The position numbers and the translations under genes are program-made. From Gammaproteobacteria bacterium (GTDB lineage Bacteria > Pseudomonadota > Gammaproteobacteria > UBA6186 > Azoamicaceae), in assembly GCA_020054325.1 (NCBI GenBank), contig JAGVLG010000098.1, forward strand, positions 1 through 58,554: a stretch of 58,554 bases of DNA, in the 5' to 3' direction. The notes beneath the pieces were generated by a model. That model made no database searches, was not told where the DNA came from, and saw nothing but the letters and a program-made list of their open reading frames with translations. This document shows positions 49,796 to 58,554 of this stretch, piece by piece (position 1 is the stretch's first letter; every line of letters begins with the position of its first letter).

Positions 49796-50836
49796 TTATC
49801 TATATTTTTGAATCGTTTTAATTTTGACTATATTAAGCACATCATAAGGACGAAAATATAAATATCCGACCACTAAGCCGAGTGCCTTTTTGCCAATAGA
49901 TTTACTTGCAGCATACAAAAGGCTTATAGCAAAATAATAGGCAAATTTTGAACTGCTATTTTTCTTTATGTGATTTGTAACTTCGAGGCTTAGTGAAGCA
50001 TCGCCACTAAGCCACATTGATTTTAGAACATCGAACATAAAACGCTGTCGCATTCTTTTTAAAATTTTATCGCTAAATATTCCTTGGTAGCGATTTTCCG
50101 CCATATCAAGAGCCATGGTGTAAATTTTTTGTAATTTGGCTGTATTTTTCATAGTATTGTTGGACATGCTTCCACTACGCAAGCGCCATACTGATAAACG
50201 CTTCGGAGTAAAACCGCAACCGTATTTGCATGCTAAGACTCTATATAAAAAATTATCGGCAAACGAATCTAAGCATACGTTAGGTCCAAATTCTGAACGT
50301 AAAATTTTGGTATTGTAAACTACGGTATTTCCACAAAACCAGCTATCAATTTTGTAGAGCATTTCAGCTGCCTGATTCTTGGAAAGTAGACCATTTTGAG
50401 TTTTAGGATAATTCATGGGGGTTGCAAATAAAGCATCTGGGTTTTGATCATATGCTGACCACGAAGCACAAGACCAAAATGCTAATTCAGAGTTTGTTTT
50501 AAAGACTCGGTATGCTTCTGTCAGAAAATCTGGCAAAAACCAATCGTCCGCTGCTATGAAAGCCATATGTGAGCCACTTACTAAATGCACTGATTCATGC
50601 ATGGTTTTAATTGTGCCGAGGTTATGTTCATGTGCATGGAGCTTAATAAATGGATATTGCTGCACGTAGGAATTAATGATTTCAATGCTGTTATCTTTTG
50701 AGCCATCATCTATGATTATAAGTTCCAATGGTTTATGAGTTTGGTTTATCACACTTTCAATCGCTCTAGTTATGTATTTAGCATCATTATAATTTGGTAA
50801 CACAACAGATATTGTGATTTCATTAGTATTTGACAT
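49796..50836 (-). CDS. GT2-family glycosyltransferase, 346 aa
   Basis: Inverting GT-A glycosyltransferase. VVLPNYNDAKYITRAIESVINQT, IIDDGSKDNS and the metal-binding AADDW are the GT2 signatures. The C-terminal third is helical with a basic end (KKALGLVVGYLYFRPYD). It converges on the SDR gene upstream by 6 bp. Sugar and linkage unknown. Confidence 0.92.
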   Translation of the reverse strand: MSNTNEITISVVLPNYNDAKYITRAIESVINQTHKPLELIIIDDGSKDNSIEIINSYVQQYPFIKLHAHEHNLGTIKTMHESVHLVSGSHMAFIAADDWFLPDFLTEAYRVFKTNSELAFWSCASWSAYDQNPDALFATPMNYPKTQNGLLSKNQAAEMLYKIDSWFCGNTVVYNTKILRSEFGPNVCLDSFADNFLYRVLACKYGCGFTPKRLSVWRLRSGSMSNNTMKNTAKLQKIYTMALDMAENRYQGIFSDKILKRMRQRFMFDVLKSMWLSGDASLSLEVTNHIKKNSSSKFAYYFAISLLYAASKSIGKKALGLVVGYLYFRPYDVLNIVKIKTIQKYR

Positions 50837-50954
50837 TCTATCTTAACATGTGAAAAAGCCAGTTGCGCCTTATCATAGATTTTATCTTGTTTAAAGGCAA
50901 TTAAAATTGTATAACTTAGCATTTACTGATGGAAATGAAATTTAAGGTTGATAA

Positions 50955-51611
50955 ATGCAAGAAGTTAACTTACTGTCTAGATACCCTCGAACTAAACGTA
51001 ATATCACCCAACGCGCCTCTGCTAAAACAGAAGAACATATAAGAATATCTAGCCAATTTGGCGAAATGTATTTTGATGGTCCGCGCGAGTATGGCTATGG
51101 TGGTTATAGATATGATGGCCGCTGGGTGCCTGTTGCAGAAGATATAATCAAACATTTTAACCTAAAGCCTGGAATGCGGGTGTTAGATGTTGGCTGTGCT
51201 AAAGGATTTTTGGTCAAAGATTTGCTTGAGCTATGTCCGGGGCTAGAGGTATTCGGCATCGATATTTCAGAATATGCGATCAAAAATTGCGAAAAGAAAG
51301 TTATCGGACATATATATAAAGGGGAAGCGGACAATTTATTGTTTCCAGACGATAGTTTTGATGCAGTCATTTCAATTAATACAATTCACAATTTGCCCAG
51401 AGAACGTTGTTTGAAAGCAATTCAGGAAATAGAAAGGATTGCCCCTGGTCGTGGTTATATCCAGGTAGACTCGTACAACACTCCACTGGAAAGAGAAATT
51501 TTTACACAATGGGTTTTGACAGCTGTATTTCACGATTACCCAGATGGATGGAGAAAGTTATTTGCAGAAGCTGGTTATACTGGGTATTATTATTGGACTA
51601 TCGCGGAGTAG
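50955..51611 (+). CDS. SAM-dependent methyltransferase, 218 aa
   Basis: Class I methyltransferase with motif I VLDVGCAKGFL, VFGIDISEYAI and the FPDDSFDAVISINTIHNL block common to methyltransferase type 11 members. An N-terminal 60-residue helical extension precedes the fold. It lies 12 bp before the aminotransferase gene and probably modifies the same sugar unit. Confidence 0.87.
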   Translation: MQEVNLLSRYPRTKRNITQRASAKTEEHIRISSQFGEMYFDGPREYGYGGYRYDGRWVPVAEDIIKHFNLKPGMRVLDVGCAKGFLVKDLLELCPGLEVFGIDISEYAIKNCEKKVIGHIYKGEADNLLFPDDSFDAVISINTIHNLPRERCLKAIQEIERIAPGRGYIQVDSYNTPLEREIFTQWVLTAVFHDYPDGWRKLFAEAGYTGYYYWTIAE

Positions 51612-51629
51612 TAATTTAGGAGATTGAAA

Positions 51630-52808
51630 TTGAGTGAAGCAGTTGCAGTTAAATTTAGAGAAGTTAATGGATTTACAATACCATTTTGCAAGATAGATGA
51701 AGTTAAGGTTCCATGGTCGTATTTACCAGAGCAATTTAACGAAAAATGTTTCGAACCTATTTTTGCAGAAATGAAAAAATTAGTTCAATCTGGCGATTAT
51801 ACTCTAGGTAAGTACCTTACCGAGTTTGAAACACGTTTTGCTCAACAATTAAAGGTTAAGCATGCAATTGGTGTTAACTCCGGTACTGATGCACTGAAGC
51901 TTGCTCTATGGGCTTTAGGAGTTGGACACGGCGATGAAGTAATTACTGCAGCAAATACTTTTATAGCAACCGTTGGTGCGATAAATGAGCTTGGCGCCAA
52001 ACCTGTTTTGGTTGATTGCACCGACGATTTTTGTTTAGATGTAGAACAAGTTACTCAGGCGATTACCAATAAAACCAAAGCGATTATACCTGTGCATCTA
52101 ACTGGTAAGGTTGCAAACATGAAGCAAATCATGGAAATTGCTAAGCATTATAATTTGGCAGTTGTAGAAGATGCATGCCAGTGTATGTATGGTAAATTTG
52201 AAGACAAACATACTGGAACCTATGGTAATGCTGGTGCATTTTCATTACACCCATTGAAGGCATTGAATGTTTGGGGTGATGGTGGCGTTATAATTACAAA
52301 TGATGATGATTTAAATCAAAAGTTGCGGTCCATTCGTAACCATGGCTTGATTAATCGTGATGAAATTGGCATGTTTGGTGTGAATTCAAGATTAGATACA
52401 TTACATGCAATCATTGGAAATTGGTTAGTAGATAGCTTGCCACAGATTTCGAATGCACGTACTACTATGGGCAATTACTTTTTGGAGTGTTTAAAAGGTA
52501 TTCCACAAATTAAATTACCGATCTCGCATGCCGATAGAACTCATGTTTTCCACTTGTTTATAATGTTTGCTGAAAGACGCGATGAATTGTATACATATTG
52601 CAGTGAACGCGGTATTGAAGTAAAAGTACATTACCCGATACCTTTATATCAACAGCAGGGCTTACAAGTGTTAGGATATAAACCGGGTGACTTCCCTGTG
52701 ACTGATAGACATGCTAAAAGCATGATTTCGTTTCCATTGCATCAGTACATCACCAAAGAACATGTACATTATATGGTTAACGTTATAAAGGAATTCTATG
52801 AAAACTGA
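51630..52808 (+). CDS. DegT/DnrJ/EryC1-family sugar aminotransferase, 392 aa
   Basis: PLP sugar transaminase. VNSGTDALKLAL, EDACQCMYG and the pyridoxal Lys in SLHPLKALNVWGDGG are family landmarks. I use TTG 51630, seven bases after AGGAG, rather than a TTG at 51624 that lies one base after it. A second family member follows with overlapping genes, so two amino groups or two substrates may be handled. Confidence 0.9.
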   Translation: MSEAVAVKFREVNGFTIPFCKIDEVKVPWSYLPEQFNEKCFEPIFAEMKKLVQSGDYTLGKYLTEFETRFAQQLKVKHAIGVNSGTDALKLALWALGVGHGDEVITAANTFIATVGAINELGAKPVLVDCTDDFCLDVEQVTQAITNKTKAIIPVHLTGKVANMKQIMEIAKHYNLAVVEDACQCMYGKFEDKHTGTYGNAGAFSLHPLKALNVWGDGGVIITNDDDLNQKLRSIRNHGLINRDEIGMFGVNSRLDTLHAIIGNWLVDSLPQISNARTTMGNYFLECLKGIPQIKLPISHADRTHVFHLFIMFAERRDELYTYCSERGIEVKVHYPIPLYQQQGLQVLGYKPGDFPVTDRHAKSMISFPLHQYITKEHVHYMVNVIKEFYEN

Positions 52809-53925
52809 TTTAGAAATAGATGTAAAGGAAATCGGCTGGGTAGATTTAAAATCACAATATCTAGCAAAACGTAATGAAATTTTAGCATTGGTGGATCAAG
52901 TATTCACCAATGGTGAATTTGTAAATGGAAAATCAGTCGATTTGTTAGAGGCCGAAATAGCTAGATATGTAGGTGTTAAATATGCATTATGCCTAAATTC
53001 TGGCACTGACGCATTGATATTTGCAATGAAGGCTTTAGGTATTGGCCCTGGCGATGAGGTAATTACGCCGCCTAATTCATTTATTGCATCTACTTCTTCA
53101 ATTGTTCATGTTGGCGCGAAGCCAGTTTTTGTAGATGTATGCGAAGATCAATTGATTGATCCAAGCTTAATAGAAAAGGCAGTAACCCCAAATACCAAAG
53201 CAATTATGGTAGTACATTTAGCAGGTAGAACTGCAGAAATGGGCGAAATAAACCGTATTGCAATTAAACATAATTTATATGTAATTGAGGATGCAGCCCA
53301 GGCATTTGGAGCTAAATATAATAATGTTCGTGCTGGTGCATTAGCTGACGTTGGTTGTTTCTCTGCACATCCATTAAAAATATTTAATGCCGCTGGTGAT
53401 GCTGGGTTCTTAACGACTGATAGAGAAGAAGTTTATAATGAAGTCAGGTTACTACGTAACCACGGTTTAATGGATCGAACTACAGCTGTAAAATGGGGCT
53501 ATGTTTCCCGCATGAATAGCTTACAGGCCGAACTATTGCGCATGCGTCTTGCGCAAGAAATTGATTCTAACATAGCAAAACGAAGAATAAATGCTTCTAT
53601 ATATCGCAAAGTACTAAATCCAAAGTATATATTTATGCCAGAAGTTCCAGATCATCTGTTCCATACTTATATGTGTCTTGTGATACAAGTGCCTAGAAGA
53701 GATGATCTTCAAAGATATCTTGCTGATCATGGTGTGAGAGTTGCGGTTCACTATCCGATACCAATACATTTGCAGCCAGCAGCTAAAGATCTAGGTTATA
53801 AAAAAGGCGATTTCCCTATGACAGAGAAGCAAGCGGACAGCATTATGACTATACCTGTGCATCAATTTATGGAAGAGGAAGACGTTTTGCATGTTGCTGA
53901 ATTGATAAATGGGTTTTATGACTAG
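52798..53925 (+). CDS. DegT/DnrJ/EryC1-family sugar aminotransferase, 375 aa
   Basis: A paralogue of the preceding gene: NSGTDALIFAMKALGIGPGDEV, EDAAQAFGA and Lys in SAHPLKIFNAAGDAG. Converts a keto-sugar nucleotide to an amino sugar. The ATG lies 11 bp inside the previous gene. Clear active-site similarity to the first copy but otherwise diverged, so it is unlikely to be redundant. Confidence 0.9.
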   Translation: MKTDLEIDVKEIGWVDLKSQYLAKRNEILALVDQVFTNGEFVNGKSVDLLEAEIARYVGVKYALCLNSGTDALIFAMKALGIGPGDEVITPPNSFIASTSSIVHVGAKPVFVDVCEDQLIDPSLIEKAVTPNTKAIMVVHLAGRTAEMGEINRIAIKHNLYVIEDAAQAFGAKYNNVRAGALADVGCFSAHPLKIFNAAGDAGFLTTDREEVYNEVRLLRNHGLMDRTTAVKWGYVSRMNSLQAELLRMRLAQEIDSNIAKRRINASIYRKVLNPKYIFMPEVPDHLFHTYMCLVIQVPRRDDLQRYLADHGVRVAVHYPIPIHLQPAAKDLGYKKGDFPMTEKQADSIMTIPVHQFMEEEDVLHVAELINGFYD

Positions 53926-55252
53926 TTATAAAATGATATTTATTAAAAATGTTAGGTCGACCGTTCGATTATTAAGAGACAGCTTAAAAAAAACCATAAG
54001 AGAAATCGTACATGCATATTTTGTAATATACAAGCTTAATATGCATGTTGCAAACAGTGGTGGTTTGATTGATAAGATCGATTTCCTTAGAAATTATCCG
54101 TATTTAATTAAGTCGAGACCAGTTGTAGATTATTTACTTAATATCTTAAATTATTCTATTGCTCAGCAAGCTTTGATAAAATCAAATGGCAATAAAAAAT
54201 CTTACCTTTTGCATGTTTGCATTTGGGGTGATGATTACTCAAAAAAGTTTTTGGATTTTTTGGTACCTTCTCTACTTGCAGAAGGGAATATACCTGAAAT
54301 ATCAAAGAGAATAAAGATAATATTTTTAATTAACTGCGACCTTAAAACACATGAAAAAATAAATTCTTCACCTGTAATCAATCTGTTAGAGAGGCACTGT
54401 CAGATTGAATTCGATATTATACCTGAACAAATTTTTACAAGCCTAAAAGCTGCTGAAAATAACTGTTTATCTAAATTTATTTCTTTGGTCACAAAAACAA
54501 GGCCGGATTGGAAATATTATCTCCTTGGCTGCTTGCAAAACTTAGCAATGTTGTCGGCGCAGAAGTCTAAATCATATATTTCATTCCTTATGCCAGATCT
54601 TATTCTATCTGAGAAATCTCTAACTACGCTTTTTGCCAAAATTTTCGAAGGTAAGAAAGCTGCGGTTGTAACTGCATTTAGATGTTTGGATACTCAGGTT
54701 AAATATCACATAAAAGATTATTACAATAATGAAGCATTGAATATTGGCGCCCAGGAGTTATGTGAAATTGCAGCAGCAACAATGCATACTGCTGCAAGGA
54801 ATAGAATCATTTCAAAAGATAATATGTTTTTTCAACTAACGGCTCAAATGATTTTTCATTATAAAACAAAGATTGTCGTAAGGGCTTTGCATTATCATCC
54901 TTTACTGGTTGATTTCGAAAAAATTCATGTGAAGGTTACTTTTGATTTTAATCCAATTGATTCATTCTTTCTGTGTAAAATTGTTGATAAAGACACAACT
55001 TTGGAAAATCAAATATGGGTCAACCAAGATCAGAATGAAGTAGCTATGATAGAGGTTAGTCGCAAGGATATAGAGTTACAAAAAAAGATAAAAAGAAAAA
55101 TTGATATTATACAAAGCGTTCGAGATTTTGTTAATTGTGCGCAATGGGATGCAGTGAACCAATATCTTTTAAGCAAGCGATGTGTTTATAATTATTCAGG
55201 TAATTACGATTATGTCTTGTCAGAAGTGTCTGATATGGAGTTAATAAAGTAA
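53909..55252 (+). CDS. Glycosyltransferase-like module protein, 447 aa
   Basis: Matches the second module of the 1038-aa protein: CIWGDDYSKKFLDFLVPSLLAEGNIP aligns with its SVWGKRYLDNFLNICLPSML, and LHYHPLL and FNPIDSF correspond to the late His-Pro and Asp-Ser blocks. A basic, Arg/Lys-rich N-terminal 60 residues precede it. Starts at ATG 53909 (an alternative ATG is at 53918) overlapping the preceding aminotransferase. No named family can be given with confidence. Confidence 0.68.
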   Translation: MGFMTSYKMIFIKNVRSTVRLLRDSLKKTIREIVHAYFVIYKLNMHVANSGGLIDKIDFLRNYPYLIKSRPVVDYLLNILNYSIAQQALIKSNGNKKSYLLHVCIWGDDYSKKFLDFLVPSLLAEGNIPEISKRIKIIFLINCDLKTHEKINSSPVINLLERHCQIEFDIIPEQIFTSLKAAENNCLSKFISLVTKTRPDWKYYLLGCLQNLAMLSAQKSKSYISFLMPDLILSEKSLTTLFAKIFEGKKAAVVTAFRCLDTQVKYHIKDYYNNEALNIGAQELCEIAAATMHTAARNRIISKDNMFFQLTAQMIFHYKTKIVVRALHYHPLLVDFEKIHVKVTFDFNPIDSFFLCKIVDKDTTLENQIWVNQDQNEVAMIEVSRKDIELQKKIKRKIDIIQSVRDFVNCAQWDAVNQYLLSKRCVYNYSGNYDYVLSEVSDMELIK

Positions 55253-55310
55253 GCATCAATATGTTTATTCTATTTAATTATTTCTAAACATACTATGGGG
55301 ATAGCTAATA

Positions 55311-58300
55311 ATGGGTGTTGATTTTAGTGTTATCAACGAGATTCTACATGTTACTACTGCGGTAAAAAAATCTGAAAACCTAAAATTGAAACCAGAAAAG
55401 CTACTTTTTGATGCTGGGTATAACAAAGAATTCATTCTAAAAATAGCTACTAAAATTGGAAATCAGTTGCAAGTTAGGTTGGATAATGTCGATGTTCTGG
55501 AGCTGTTTGCTGATGTTTTAGTTGACAGTTTTCAAGAACCTCGTGAATCACTCAGAATATATTTAGAAATACTTAAGGTTGCGGCTCACAGAAGTACAGT
55601 CTATCGAAAGATAATTGATTTGTATATGTTTGATATAGTTGCTATCAGTAACTTCAATTTTATAGAAAACGCGATTTCTCAATTTAAACAACCCATTGAT
55701 GGTATGGATCCTATTTTCTACTGTATGTCATATATCTATATGGGACAGCTACTGGAGCGTCTAGGGAAATTTTGGGAGGCTAGAAGTGTCTTTAATATGG
55801 CACATTCCTTTAAGAATGATCCAAGAAAATTACATAAGTTTGCAGAGTATTGTAATAAAGAACTAGATTTTTTAGTGGATGTGGCTCGTGTGGATCTCAA
55901 CAATGAATGTTTAATATCTGATAAGCCTATGCTAGCAATAGGTGTTGTTTTCTTCGGCGATGAATATCAAAAATTATTTAATGATGTAGCAGGACCATCA
56001 TTTTTTTGTGAATCAAATTTAACACTTCTCATATCTAATTGGAATCCGATCTTAGTAGTATTTTGTACCTTGTTTGATAAAATAAATTTTCAAAATACTA
56101 AATTATTTAGATTTGTATCAAAGCATATTAAAATTTTAATTATTATAATTCCTGACACCTTATTGTCTGAATATCCAGACCACTCAGTTAATAACAGTCA
56201 AATACCGCCAGTTCTTTCTTATTCATTATCGGGTCTTCTGCAGACAGCACTTTTTCTTTTGGCCAAGAATTCCGGTGCTAGTATCATGAATATTCCACCA
56301 GACTGCCTTTTTTCAAACTCTTTGATTGCTACAGTGATTCGAGCGATAAGTGATGGATATAAATTAGTTTTTTCCCCTGGATTAAGGCTAAAGAAAGAAG
56401 AAGTATTAAATACAGTCTCGATGGATATAACTAGAGATAAATTGGCTACAAACGGCATAACATGTAAACAGCTTACAAATATCGGGATACAAAACTTACA
56501 TCCGGCAACTGAAGCTTTAATGTTTTCTAACGATAAAATTACATATCCTGGCATGCTCTTATGGCGTTCAGATAACAACTCTATTATAGCTAATTGTTTT
56601 CAAATGCATCCTATTTTTATAGGTGCTGACCTTGTAGCCAGATCTCCTGTTAGACGATTTGATTCTATTGATGGTGATTATGCATTTTCAATATTGTCCA
56701 ATATCGACAATTGGGACGTTAACGTCTATGTTATTACCAAGCCTGAAGAGCTTGCTATGTTTGAATTATCTGGATCTAATGTTCCAATTGAAACTGTATT
56801 TGATACGAGTGATATTGTACAATCCGCGGGATCATGGATTGCGAAAACTATGCGACCCTTCAATTTTTGGTTATTTAAAAAGCAAATATTTATAGGCGAT
56901 ACAAACTTAGCAAACGAGAATGAATCAATTCATAAAATAATAAATTCAATTACAAACCTTAAAGTGGAAATTCCGAGCTTGCTAGGGGATGAATGGGACG
57001 AATTTCTGCAAAGCGCTAATTCAAGTTTACGGATACTAATTGATGATAAAGTAAATCGACCGAGCTGTAATGAAACTGAAGTTATTGCTGAACGCCTTGA
57101 AACTAATATTGAATCGATAAAAATTATTTTTTCTATTTCAGTGTGGGGCAAACGTTATCTTGATAATTTTTTAAATATTTGCTTGCCAAGCATGTTATCA
57201 GAAGGAAACCTGCCAAGTTTGCAAAATAATAAAAATAATCTATTTTTGCTTTACACTAAGGAAGATGATGTTGATATTTTTAAAAAAAACGCCCAGTTCA
57301 AAAGATTACAAGATATTATCAATGTCTCGATTAAGTATATTAAGCCAGAAATTTATCAAAATAAATACAATATTTTAAATTATACTCAGTCTGATTCTAT
57401 ACAAAATAGTGCTCCATTTGATGCTATTTGTTTTCTATATTCAGATTTTTTATGGGCTAAAGATAGTATTCTGTTTGCTTTGAATAAAATTGCTCAAGGA
57501 TATGATGGTGTTGTCTCGCCTGTTCCACCGGTAGTAATAGAGGATTTCTATTCTTGTTTGGACAAAAATATGAAAGATTTTATAACTCCGTTGGATAGTA
57601 TGGATGGTGCATTTGATATCTCGTTAAGTAGCAGGCAATTAGTACATTTTTCTAAACCAATACTCCACCCAATGATGAGAGATAACAATGTTGACTACAA
57701 AATTAATACTGCTAGTTCAGCATATGTTTTATGGCTTGGGCCTAAGGATGACTTGCTTATAAGATGCTTTCATACACACCCAGTTATTTTGAGAGTTAAA
57801 CACAATAATCCTGAATTTTGGATACCTTTTGATAAAACACTTGATGAATGGTTTTTACCTAGAACTTTCCCTTCAACAGATAGATTGTACTTTGTAAAAG
57901 ATTCTGACGAACTAGCAATAATAAGCTTGACGGAAAGAGATTTTCAAACACCATACATAAATAAAGAGCATCACTTAGATTCAATATTCATAGCTAATTG
58001 GGCCGAAAATTGTGCAGCATTAATGCATAAAATCTCTTTTAATAATTATACTATTTGGCATGAGTACGATATTGATTTTCCTAAATGGGTTGATGTCATT
58101 GAACGATCAAGCAAATTAGCTTTAGAGGTTAGCATGCGTTTATCGACGCCTGATTGTGTGCTGCAATATGAAAATCCGTGTGGTTACATTGCTCGCTTAG
58201 AAAGAATCAAGAGAGTATATAACGTGCCAGATAAGAGTATTGATCAAGCAAGTTCAATTAATTTATTAATATCTACTAAAAGAATTATTATGAAATTAAT

Positions 58301-58427
58301 GAAAACAGTAATTCCTATAATACCGATACAAATTAAGAAAATAATAATGGCTTCTCTAGAAGCAATTTTTCCAAAACGTAATGGTATTGTATACGCATTA
58401 ATTAATGCATACTATAGAAATAAATAA
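55311..58427 (+). CDS. Two-module glycosyltransferase-like protein with TPR-like N-terminus, 1038 aa
   Basis: Residues about 1-210 are helical and TPR-like. Module 1 (about 215-560) starts VVFFGDEYQKLF and ends with RRFDSIDGD and MRPFNFWLF, closely matching the 670-aa protein. Module 2 (about 600-960) starts SVWGKRYLDNFL, with FLYSDFLWAK, FHTHPVIL and further matches to the 447-aa protein. One gene therefore contains both variants found separately upstream, as if by fusion or duplication. The C-terminal 60 residues are basic. Probably acts in glycan assembly; no reaction can be assigned. Confidence 0.7.
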   Translation: MGVDFSVINEILHVTTAVKKSENLKLKPEKLLFDAGYNKEFILKIATKIGNQLQVRLDNVDVLELFADVLVDSFQEPRESLRIYLEILKVAAHRSTVYRKIIDLYMFDIVAISNFNFIENAISQFKQPIDGMDPIFYCMSYIYMGQLLERLGKFWEARSVFNMAHSFKNDPRKLHKFAEYCNKELDFLVDVARVDLNNECLISDKPMLAIGVVFFGDEYQKLFNDVAGPSFFCESNLTLLISNWNPILVVFCTLFDKINFQNTKLFRFVSKHIKILIIIIPDTLLSEYPDHSVNNSQIPPVLSYSLSGLLQTALFLLAKNSGASIMNIPPDCLFSNSLIATVIRAISDGYKLVFSPGLRLKKEEVLNTVSMDITRDKLATNGITCKQLTNIGIQNLHPATEALMFSNDKITYPGMLLWRSDNNSIIANCFQMHPIFIGADLVARSPVRRFDSIDGDYAFSILSNIDNWDVNVYVITKPEELAMFELSGSNVPIETVFDTSDIVQSAGSWIAKTMRPFNFWLFKKQIFIGDTNLANENESIHKIINSITNLKVEIPSLLGDEWDEFLQSANSSLRILIDDKVNRPSCNETEVIAERLETNIESIKIIFSISVWGKRYLDNFLNICLPSMLSEGNLPSLQNNKNNLFLLYTKEDDVDIFKKNAQFKRLQDIINVSIKYIKPEIYQNKYNILNYTQSDSIQNSAPFDAICFLYSDFLWAKDSILFALNKIAQGYDGVVSPVPPVVIEDFYSCLDKNMKDFITPLDSMDGAFDISLSSRQLVHFSKPILHPMMRDNNVDYKINTASSAYVLWLGPKDDLLIRCFHTHPVILRVKHNNPEFWIPFDKTLDEWFLPRTFPSTDRLYFVKDSDELAIISLTERDFQTPYINKEHHLDSIFIANWAENCAALMHKISFNNYTIWHEYDIDFPKWVDVIERSSKLALEVSMRLSTPDCVLQYENPCGYIARLERIKRVYNVPDKSIDQASSINLLISTKRIIMKLMKTVIPIIPIQIKKIIMASLEAIFPKRNGIVYALINAYYRNK

Positions 58428-58457
58428 TGAAAGCCATATGATAGTAAAATTAAAAAA

Positions 58458-58554
58458 TTACGGCCTCATCCGCGGCGTTCCAGCCTCAACTTGAATGCCG
58501 CGACAAAACTGCGACAAGGGCATGGTACCTGCTCCTAGAGTACCCTCAATCGCA
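58458..58554 (-). CDS. C-terminal end of a CDS running off the right edge
   Basis: Reading leftward from the edge an open frame of 32 codons reaches a stop at 58458-58460. It ends GIQVEAGTPRMRP, a Pro/Arg tail like those of other accessory proteins in the window. Sequence here is richer in G and C than the neighbouring gene. The rest of the gene lies outside, so family and function are unknown, and its being coding rests on the tail and frame only. Confidence 0.4.
   Translation of the reverse strand, partial: AIEGTLGAGTMPLSQFCRGIQVEAGTPRMRP

Overview
The window comes from an AT-rich gammaproteobacterium, most likely a host-associated member of the Legionellales (Legionella/Coxiella/Aquicella-like). 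The main evidence is an intact DotL/IcmO coupling ATPase of a Dot/Icm type IVB secretion system at 21903-24482, together with several eukaryote-like proteins. Ordinary housekeeping genes (argD, sodB, grxD, def, tadA, trhO) show that this is chromosome. I saw no tRNA, rRNA, CRISPR array or intact insertion sequence.

Layout. 0-4.2 kb: a frameshifted coiled-coil gene and two leftward MFS transporters. 4.2-15.6 kb: an accessory island. Its core is one rightward operon (6209-12652): a SyrB2-type non-heme iron halogenase with the diagnostic HxA motif, a free carrier protein, a thioesterase-adenylation fusion, an acyl-CoA-dehydrogenase-like flavoprotein, a mitochondrial-carrier-family protein and a phage-repressor-like regulator. 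The enzyme set matches the KtzABCD/CytC logic for chlorinating a carrier-bound aliphatic amino acid, with possible ring closure to a cyclopropyl amino acid. An identical 16-bp palindrome lies in the promoters of this operon and of the preceding cation/proton antiporter. Three YbaK-type tRNA-editing-domain proteins flank the operon, one fused to a metallo-beta-lactamase fold; they could protect against mischarging of the unusual amino acid. 15.7-26.6 kb: mostly core genes, with trhO-def-dotL-tadA packed as one leftward group and two unknown proteins, one with a presequence-like N-terminus and an HPD motif. 26.6-30 kb: an ATPase pseudogene, a paired palindromic repeat and a 907-residue coiled-coil protein.

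30-58.4 kb: a surface-polysaccharide cluster. It holds heptose-type sugar genes (transaldolase, SIS isomerase, GmhB-like phosphatase, a nucleotidyltransferase-kinase fusion in the reverse of the HldE domain order), several SDR epimerases, a UDP-sugar dehydrogenase homologue lacking the catalytic cysteine, an orphan thiamine-diphosphate E1 pair, two DegT aminotransferases, two methyltransferases, a sulfotransferase, glycosyltransferases, a Wzm/Wzt-type ABC exporter and three related large proteins built from a repeated glycosyltransferase-like module.

A cross-cutting pattern: several unrelated accessory proteins end in a short Pro/Arg tail (KPRP, EPRP, RPRPGR, TPRMRP, KLRP), written with different codons. 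With DotL present, a shared C-terminal sorting or secretion tag is a testable idea. Together with the mitochondrial carrier and two presequence-like N-termini, this suggests a mitochondrion-directed programme linked to a halogenated or cyclopropyl amino acid. The individual motifs are seen in the sequence; the system-level reading is inference.
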